In this document: piece by piece, positions 13,626-17,727 of the stretch
Layout of the letters: each line of letters starts with the position of its first letter
Position numbering within the stretch: the first letter of the stretch is position 1
NCBI GenBank assembly: GCA_021792315.1
Contig: JAJYUX010000027.1
Coordinates: 1-17,727 of the forward strand
Length of the DNA stretch: 17,727 nt
DNA from: an archaeon
GTDB taxonomy: Archaea > Thermoproteota > Nitrososphaeria > Nitrososphaerales > CADDZS01
Direction of reading: 5' to 3'
The notes under the pieces: model-generated
Databases searched by the model: none
Seen by the model: only the letters and a program-made list of their open reading frames with translations
Told to the model about the DNA's origin: nothing
Program-made: the position numbers and the translations under genes

Positions 13626-14357
13626 ATGTTGAGTCTGGCGAACTCTTCATTCCACGAAAAACAAGAATGGCTAGCTCATGTTACGAAAGAGCGGGAAGCT
13701 TATCAGAGGGTCTTTACCGAAATTGGGAGTTCTGACGCCAGACCCATCAAGGCAGCAAGACTCGTAACTGAAATCAGAGATTTTGTTGATGGTGAGACCT
13801 ATGTAATTACAGATGGTTCTGATGTCGCTGCTCTGGGTCGCGTGTATCTCCAAGCTCGTCTTCCTAGACACATCATCAATGGCCCTAGCAATTGGGGAAA
13901 CATGGGAACTGGAGTGGCGCTGGCGATAGGGGTGAAGCTGGCTAGACCTGATAGTAGAGTGCTGCTAATGACTAGCGACGGAAGTTTTGGCTTCAACGCC
14001 TTCGAGATGGAAACCGCCAGCAGGTACGGCATTCCCATCGTCGTGGTCATCGGGAACAACCATTCGTGGGCGTCCGACCACAACATATTGTTGAAGGTTA
14101 TGGGTGAGAAGTACGCAAAGTCACTCGTCTCCTGGCTCCCTGAGGAAACAAGGTATGACAAATTTGCCGAATCCGTAGGGTGTTACGGGCAACTCGTAAC
14201 GGAGCCTTCCGACATTCGGCCGGCCCTCCAAAGAGCCTTTGATTCCAAGCGACCCTCTGTACTTGATGTACGCCTCGAAAGGAGTGATGCTTGGCCCAGC
14301 AGGACAGAAAAGTACTCGCCCTTGGACATGCCTCTTGAGAAGGGCCTTGTGATTTAG
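13626..14357 (+). CDS. Thiamine-pyrophosphate enzyme, C-terminal cofactor domain (second part of a split gene)
   Basis: 243 residues in the same frame as the preceding ORF, starting at an ATG three bases after its TAA. It holds the PP domain that binds TPP and magnesium: GPSNWGNMGTGVALAIGVKLA, in part, then the TPP motif TSDGSFGFNAFEMETA ending at NN (S117-D118-G119 ... N144-N145). The first Gly of the usual GDG is Ser; the metal-binding Asp and Asn are kept. The C-terminus (PSVLDVRLERSDAWPS) is complete. A normal enzyme needs both parts, so either the two polypeptides associate through coupled translation, the TAA is read through, the gene is newly dead, or the base is a sequence error. The well-preserved sequence on both sides argues against long decay. 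Confidence 0.85.
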   Translation: MLSLANSSFHEKQEWLAHVTKEREAYQRVFTEIGSSDARPIKAARLVTEIRDFVDGETYVITDGSDVAALGRVYLQARLPRHIINGPSNWGNMGTGVALAIGVKLARPDSRVLLMTSDGSFGFNAFEMETASRYGIPIVVVIGNNHSWASDHNILLKVMGEKYAKSLVSWLPEETRYDKFAESVGCYGQLVTEPSDIRPALQRAFDSKRPSVLDVRLERSDAWPSRTEKYSPLDMPLEKGLVI

Positions 14358-14531
14358 GAAATTCCATATCACGCCCACAATAGATTAGTAGCAGTACTTG
14401 GATGAGACCCAAGAGAGCGGGGAGATTCGGGACATTACAATACTGATTACAGTTTGGAAAAGATAGTCAAAGTGCCCGTCAACCCCCTGAACATTTTTCA
14501 GCGTGCTGGAATAGGATTACTGATTGGTTAA

Positions 14532-15884
14532 TTGAATCTCGAATCAACCGTGGATGTACTTGTCATCGGCGGGGGCGGATGCGGGTTGGTATCAGCAATC
14601 GCTGCCGGCAGACTCGGCCGCACTGTAGCATTGATCGAAAAATCCGCCAAATTGGGGGGCCATACTATGTCTACGTCTGCCATTGTCCCAGCTGCGGGCA
14701 CAAGATTCCAGTCTGAGAAGGGAGTTGACGACTCTTCTGAGATAATGCTTCAGGATATTCTAAGACAAAATGGCGGAATATGTGACATAAATCAAGCAAA
14801 GACGCTCTGTGACACAAGCAAAGAGTTGGTTGAATGGTTGTGCGATGAATGCAATGTTCCAATCAGTTTGATACTTGATTTCAATTACACTGGACATTCC
14901 AGGTTCAGGATGCACACGACTCCGAATCGAACTGGTAGTGATTTGATCGGGATTCTGGCCAAAGAAATTCAGAAACTTCCAAATGTCTTCGTTCTATGCG
15001 AAAGGTCGGCGACTGACCTCATGGTAGAGCATGGTGTTGTGAAGGGCGCCGAAGTCCGTGCCGGTAATCTAACAGAGAAGATCTACGCCAAAAATACAAT
15101 TCTTGCGACCTCTGGCTTTGGGGCGAATCCCGAGCTTAAGAAGAAATACATTCCCCTCGTCACTCAAATGGCTTATTGGGGCAGCAGCACCCACACCGGC
15201 GAGGCAATAATTTGGGGAGAGAAGCTCGGAGCCGATTTAACTTACATGGATTCATATCAGGCCCACTCGGCTGTTTCTTCTGTGGGAACACTTGTCAACT
15301 GGGTTACAATGTTGACTGGGGGCATCATGGTAAATGTCAACGGAAGAAGATTTGGCAATGAGACCATGAGTTATTCTTCCTTTGCCGAGCTCCTGGTTCA
15401 GCAGCCCTCTCAACAGGGATTCGAGATATACGATGAAGAGATACATCAACACATGCTCAAGGAATTCGAAGAGTACAGGCAGACAGTATCTCTCGGAGGA
15501 GTAGTTAGATGTGGGAATGCTGCAGGCGTCTCGACCAAGTTCAGTATTAATGAAACGGCTCTGGGCGACACCTTATCACAATACAGCAAAGCTGCGGGTT
15601 CGAACACAGATGAATTCGGGCGAACGAACTTCAAGAAATTGTCTTCGCCTTTGTATGTTGTGAAAGTGACGCCAGCTCTCTTTCACACTCAAGGTGGATT
15701 GCGGGTAAACAAGCATACCCAAGTTTTGAAAAATGATGGATCTGTGATATCAAATCTATATGCGGGTGGAGGAGCTGCGGCTGGCATTTCCGGCAGTGGT
15801 GCAACCGGTTATCTTACAGGGAATGGCTTGCTTTCGGCGCTCTGTTACGGATTCATAGCAGGAAGAGAGTGCGGGACGAATTAG
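14532..15884 (+). CDS. FAD-dependent oxidoreductase, fumarate reductase / ketosteroid dehydrogenase family
   Basis: A 450-residue flavoprotein. The FAD-binding motif is VLVIGGGGCGLVSA (9-22), followed by EKSAKLGGHTMS, where the family has its GG-x-S loop. A catalytic-domain segment runs about 110-330, and the C-terminal FAD block is NLYAGGGAAAGISG. HTQGGLRVN (from 385) matches the fumarate reductase segment with the catalytic His. The Arg that binds the substrate carboxylate in fumarate reductases, normally just before GGN, is absent: the segment reads GSGATGYLTGNGLLSA. Substrate is therefore unlikely to be fumarate; a ketosteroid-like or tricarballylate-like dehydrogenation or enoyl reduction is possible. 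No Tat or heme domain is present, so it is cytosolic. TTG start; a stop codon precedes it directly. It follows the TPP enzyme by 174 bases. Confidence 0.85.
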   Translation: MNLESTVDVLVIGGGGCGLVSAIAAGRLGRTVALIEKSAKLGGHTMSTSAIVPAAGTRFQSEKGVDDSSEIMLQDILRQNGGICDINQAKTLCDTSKELVEWLCDECNVPISLILDFNYTGHSRFRMHTTPNRTGSDLIGILAKEIQKLPNVFVLCERSATDLMVEHGVVKGAEVRAGNLTEKIYAKNTILATSGFGANPELKKKYIPLVTQMAYWGSSTHTGEAIIWGEKLGADLTYMDSYQAHSAVSSVGTLVNWVTMLTGGIMVNVNGRRFGNETMSYSSFAELLVQQPSQQGFEIYDEEIHQHMLKEFEEYRQTVSLGGVVRCGNAAGVSTKFSINETALGDTLSQYSKAAGSNTDEFGRTNFKKLSSPLYVVKVTPALFHTQGGLRVNKHTQVLKNDGSVISNLYAGGGAAAGISGSGATGYLTGNGLLSALCYGFIAGRECGTN

Positions 15885-16273
15885 CTTTGGAATTCTACGA
15901 ATAATCTGAAATTATGAGCGGAATAGGACCTGCTCAATCATTAAAAGCTAGAATCATCTCATTTTGGCTTCGCGTCCAGATTAAGCTTTGTAGAAACGAG
16001 TAACGAAAGGACAGCTGCTTTGTTCGACGGGACTGTGGAGCCTGACCGCATCGAGCTAATATGTTCGTGAAAGTATGATGTTGCTGACTACTATTATAAC
16101 GCGCTCCGTTACATGGATTTTGATATAATGGGTCTGCTGCCCCGGGCAACGTTGTCGTACTAACTCTTCATGTCTGCATTTTGAAGCAGAGAATCCTTTC
16201 TGCTCACTTTGGCCAAATTCTTCAATCAATGTAATGTAAACTGCGCTCAATTAATGGTCTTATACTAAGAAGG

Positions 16274-16298
16274 GAGCGGGCCCGGTGGGGCTCGTGCC
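16274..16298 (-). repeat. tRNA 3'-end-like sequence, right copy of the flanking direct repeat
   Basis: GAGCGGGCCCGGTGGG begins this copy, against GAGCGGGCCAGGTGGG at 10357, in the same orientation. Beyond base 16 this copy has diverged from the T-loop consensus (GCTCGTGCC against ATTTGAACC). It lies 5.9 kb to the right of the other copy and ends the block holding the binding protein, TPP enzyme and FAD enzyme. Confidence 0.45.
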
Positions 16299-16316
16299 GA
16301 AGATCGGACTGGGCCC
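16278..16316. other. Strong nested hairpin, possible mini tRNA-like RNA structure
   Basis: GGGCCCGGT (16278-16286) pairs with ACTGGGCCC (16308-16316) with one G-T wobble, and inside it CCGA (16297-16300) pairs with TCGG (16304-16307) around the loop AGA. The right arms are adjacent, so the two stems can stack into about 13 pairs with a 10-base bulge on the left. It could be a tRNA gene that lost its D and anticodon arms, a small RNA, or a processing or termination hairpin. Confidence 0.45.
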
Positions 16317-16436
16317 CCTTGACTGCTGGCTGATAGCTCTCAATTTTTCTTCAAACTTGGGTGTTTTCATTCCCAGTCACGAATCCATAGGATCGACTGG
16401 GTCGGATTTAAGTTTTGGAAAAAGTGCTCTGTTCCG

Positions 16437-16628
16437 TTGACTGGTGGTGACGAGGAGCATGTGACCGTGGACCACCCAAGGATGGAACAGTACCCAAATC
16501 TTCAAACGATTCCTAAAACTCCTGGCCTCAATACTTCCTCTTCAGCATACTGTAGCGCGATCTCACCAAGAGGGCTTGCCGAAAAGGATTTTACAGCTCG
16601 TGAGGTTATCTGTTCAGGAGAGTTCTGA
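16437..16628 (+). CDS. Short ORF of doubtful coding value, 63 residues
   Basis: A TTG-started ORF without recognisable domain or hydrophobic pattern (GGDEEHVTVDHPRMEQYP, then a Ser/Thr-rich part). The frame is open leftward to 16323 without a better start. The only supporting sign is that it ends 8 bases before the next small ORF. It may be noncoding or the remnant of a gene. Confidence 0.2.
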   Translation: MTGGDEEHVTVDHPRMEQYPNLQTIPKTPGLNTSSSAYCSAISPRGLAEKDFTAREVICSGEF

Positions 16629-16636
16629 TCTACCCT

Positions 16637-16843
16637 ATGAAAAACAAGCGGCACGAATCAAAGCTCGCCGCCAAAATTGACAAGGCTGATCGAAAGCAAG
16701 AGGCAACGAAGGAAAAAGAGACCAAGGACCGAAAGGGATCTGGCCGACCCTCTCAGGGCGTCCGCCCGATTGGAGAAGATCTTAGTTCTCAGTACGAGGA
16801 GGCTGAAGACGAGTTGGAGAGAGTCGGTGGCGGCCCAAAATAA
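16637..16843 (+). CDS. Small highly charged hypothetical protein, 68 residues
   Basis: An ATG-started ORF coding for a Lys/Glu-rich, very hydrophilic protein: a basic first half (KLAAKIDKADRKQ), a Gly/Pro/Ser middle (GSGRPSQGVRP) and an acidic helix at the end (SSQYEEAEDELERVGGG). Probably disordered or coiled-coil. GGAGAG lies 18 bases before the ATG. The same frame stays open after the TAA stop for a further 34 codons with a protein-like sequence. I recognise no family. Confidence 0.45.
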   Translation: MKNKRHESKLAAKIDKADRKQEATKEKETKDRKGSGRPSQGVRPIGEDLSSQYEEAEDELERVGGGPK

Positions 16844-16922
16844 GTCAAAACAGACATCTTTAGAGCTTCTGAAATATTAGAGCTTGTGAAGGAGCTCCCG
16901 AAAAAGTACAACTGCGCCATCG

Positions 16923-17436
16923 TTAGGCAACTCGCTGTTTCCCCTTAATTTTGCATTCTCGTGGCTCACAGATTATCAGAGAGACGACACGGTCCTCTTC
17001 GGAGGCAATCCTGGCGCGAAGAAGATCGAACAAACTGCCCCCCACCAATTTTGTCCAACTACCTGAAGTGCTTCTTCGAGACCGGACTCAAGAGCACGGC
17101 AGGAATCGACGGTCTCACCGATGTCAGTAAAAACTCAGGTGTTCTCACATTCTTACCGGCTCTATCAAGTTGTCGGGACACGGTGAGGAAAAATCCAGCA
17201 GCGGTGTCCCAAAGAGTTGAAAGAACCCTCAGGAGTTCCAGTCCAAGCAGCGTCTTTCCTGTACCCGGTTCGCCCTTGACGAGGATTGTTCCGATGGACG
17301 GATTGAGAAAGGATTCAAGGCCCACTTTGGTCGCGCGTGAGTTTTTTCGCCAGTTCGCGAGTGAGTCTTTGGCAGACTTCTCATGACCCAATGCGTACTC
17401 ACAATTCGGAAAGAAATACTTCCCAAGCGTATACAC
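16923..17436 (-). pseudogene. Decayed KaiC/RecA-like ATPase gene
   Basis: The GTG-started frame gives about 100 residues of a KaiC-like ATPase: a Walker A motif KGEPGTGKTLL near residues 54-64, then GFFLTVSRQLDRAGKNVRTPEF. After that the frame becomes nonsense and stops at 17059. The matching continuation lies in another frame from 17133 (TDIGETVDSCRALESGLEEA), and a third frame from about 17040 (SLFDLLRARIASEEDRVVSL) ends at TAA 16923. Both frame changes fall at homopolymers: A5 at 17129-17133 and C6 at 17038-17043 on the + strand. Even with both repaired the protein is truncated against the roughly 230-residue KaiC domain, lacking a clear Walker B. GGAGG (17453-17457) and a TATA-like box precede it. 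Confidence 0.65.
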
Positions 17437-17452
17437 AATCAGGAATAAGAAT

Positions 17453-17457
17453 CCTCC
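17453..17457 (-). promoter_or_regulatory. Ribosome-binding site of the KaiC-like remnant
   Basis: The minus strand reads AAAGGAGGATTC here, 16 bases before the GTG at 17436. The spacing is long for that GTG; a CTG at 17442 would fit better, so the exact start is uncertain. Confidence 0.35.
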
Positions 17458-17521
17458 TTTCGCTTGCGCAGTACTGAGCTAAACGTACTCCTTCTGGAAA
17501 GCGCACTCAACCACGATGCGA

Positions 17522-17532
17522 TCATTTAAAGA
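17522..17532 (-). promoter_or_regulatory. TATA-like box upstream of the KaiC-like remnant
   Basis: TCTTTAAATGA on the minus strand is about 90 bases before the GTG at 17436. It would give a leader of about 65 bases containing the GGAGG site. Confidence 0.35.
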
Positions 17533-17585
17533 CTTGCCATTCTCGGTTTATGGATTTGCAGTCTGTGCCAGAAATTCCTAACCAT

Positions 17586-17594
17586 CTTTATATC
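17586..17594 (+). promoter_or_regulatory. TATA-like box near the right edge
   Basis: CTTTATATC is a good archaeal TATA match pointing rightward. Transcription would start near 17615, so a gene or RNA likely begins at the window edge. No coding feature upstream to 17437 was seen. Confidence 0.45.
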
Positions 17595-17606
17595 TCGCCG
17601 TCTGCA

Positions 17607-17696
17607 ATGAAAAGGAAAATCGAGAGATCATTCTTGGGCCTTCGCAATAGATCCGGAGAAACCAATTCCAAAGAAGCGCTTTCATCATTCTGGTGA
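17607..17696 (+). CDS. 29-residue ORF behind the right-edge promoter (doubtful)
   Basis: An ATG-started ORF with a basic N-terminus (MKRKIERSFLGLRNRSGE) ending in TGA at 17694-17696. Its ATG lies only about 17 bases after the TATA-like box, which would put it upstream of the expected transcription start. A second ATG at 17696 opens a frame that runs off the window and may be the real start of the next gene. Confidence 0.2.
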   Translation: MKRKIERSFLGLRNRSGETNSKEALSSFW

Positions 17697-17727
17697 TGCT
17701 TTTCAGAAACGCAGCAGGCTCCAAATG

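Larger units (their letters stand above)
15885..16436. other. Gene-free stretch with small palindromes and a tRNA-like hairpin
   Basis: About 550 bases with no convincing ORF on either strand. The open frames on the minus strand have no domain-like pattern. Visible structures are the palindrome TTTGGCCAAA (16208-16217), TGCCCCGGGCA near 16137-16147, and the tRNA-like repeat and hairpin at 16274-16316. No terminator with a clear T tract follows the FAD enzyme gene. It may be the junction of an integrated segment. Confidence 0.6.

Noticed and set aside
15934..16250. Minus-strand ORFs of 64-71 residues in the long gap
   Set aside because: Overlapping frames with random-looking composition, no ribosome-binding site and no domain pattern.
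1..17727. CRISPR array, transposase or insertion-sequence ends
   Set aside because: No regularly spaced repeats and no transposase or integrase motifs were seen on either strand.

Overview
The window is archaeal. It encodes the translation factor aIF2-beta, an Hjc-type Holliday junction resolvase, a CTP-dependent riboflavin kinase (RibK), an archaeal-type FAD synthetase (RibL) and a translin-family protein. Many genes sit about 25-35 bases behind a TATA-like box, and TTG and GTG starts are common. The gene content best fits the Thaumarchaeota/TACK side of the Archaea; that placement is inference, and I see no ammonia-oxidation genes.

Region 1 (42-6403) is a flavin-supply block. A DHH phosphoesterase is followed by a complete ECF transporter in the order S component, two ATPases, EcfT, and then by RibL. 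RibK and a translin-family gene run toward RibL on the other strand. Uptake of riboflavin (inferred from the neighbours), its conversion to FMN (RibK) and then to FAD (RibL) would thus be encoded side by side. RibK and RibL each carry an N-terminal winged-helix-like domain.

Region 2 (6471-10262) is mostly housekeeping: an unrecognised 138-residue protein, Hjc (whose conserved N-terminus has no normal start codon), a small zinc ribbon, a hotdog acyl-CoA thioesterase, a possible pair of translationally coupled small ORFs, a two-helix membrane protein, aIF2-beta, and a short-chain dehydrogenase that overlaps the end of aIF2-beta.

Region 3 (about 10357-16316) looks like an accessory metabolic island. 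It is bracketed by two direct copies of a sequence resembling the 3' end of a tRNA gene, neither of which belongs to an intact tRNA gene. Inside are an orphan family-5 solute-binding protein with a palindromic operator-like site at its promoter, a divergent thiamine-pyrophosphate enzyme gene split by one in-frame TAA, and a fumarate-reductase/ketosteroid-dehydrogenase-like flavoprotein with an altered active-site signature. The likely theme is uptake and breakdown of an organic compound, substrate unknown.

Region 4 (16317-17727) is gene-poor: small charged ORFs and a decayed KaiC/RecA-like ATPase with two apparent frameshifts at homopolymer runs. No rRNA, complete tRNA, CRISPR array, transposase or insertion-sequence end was found.
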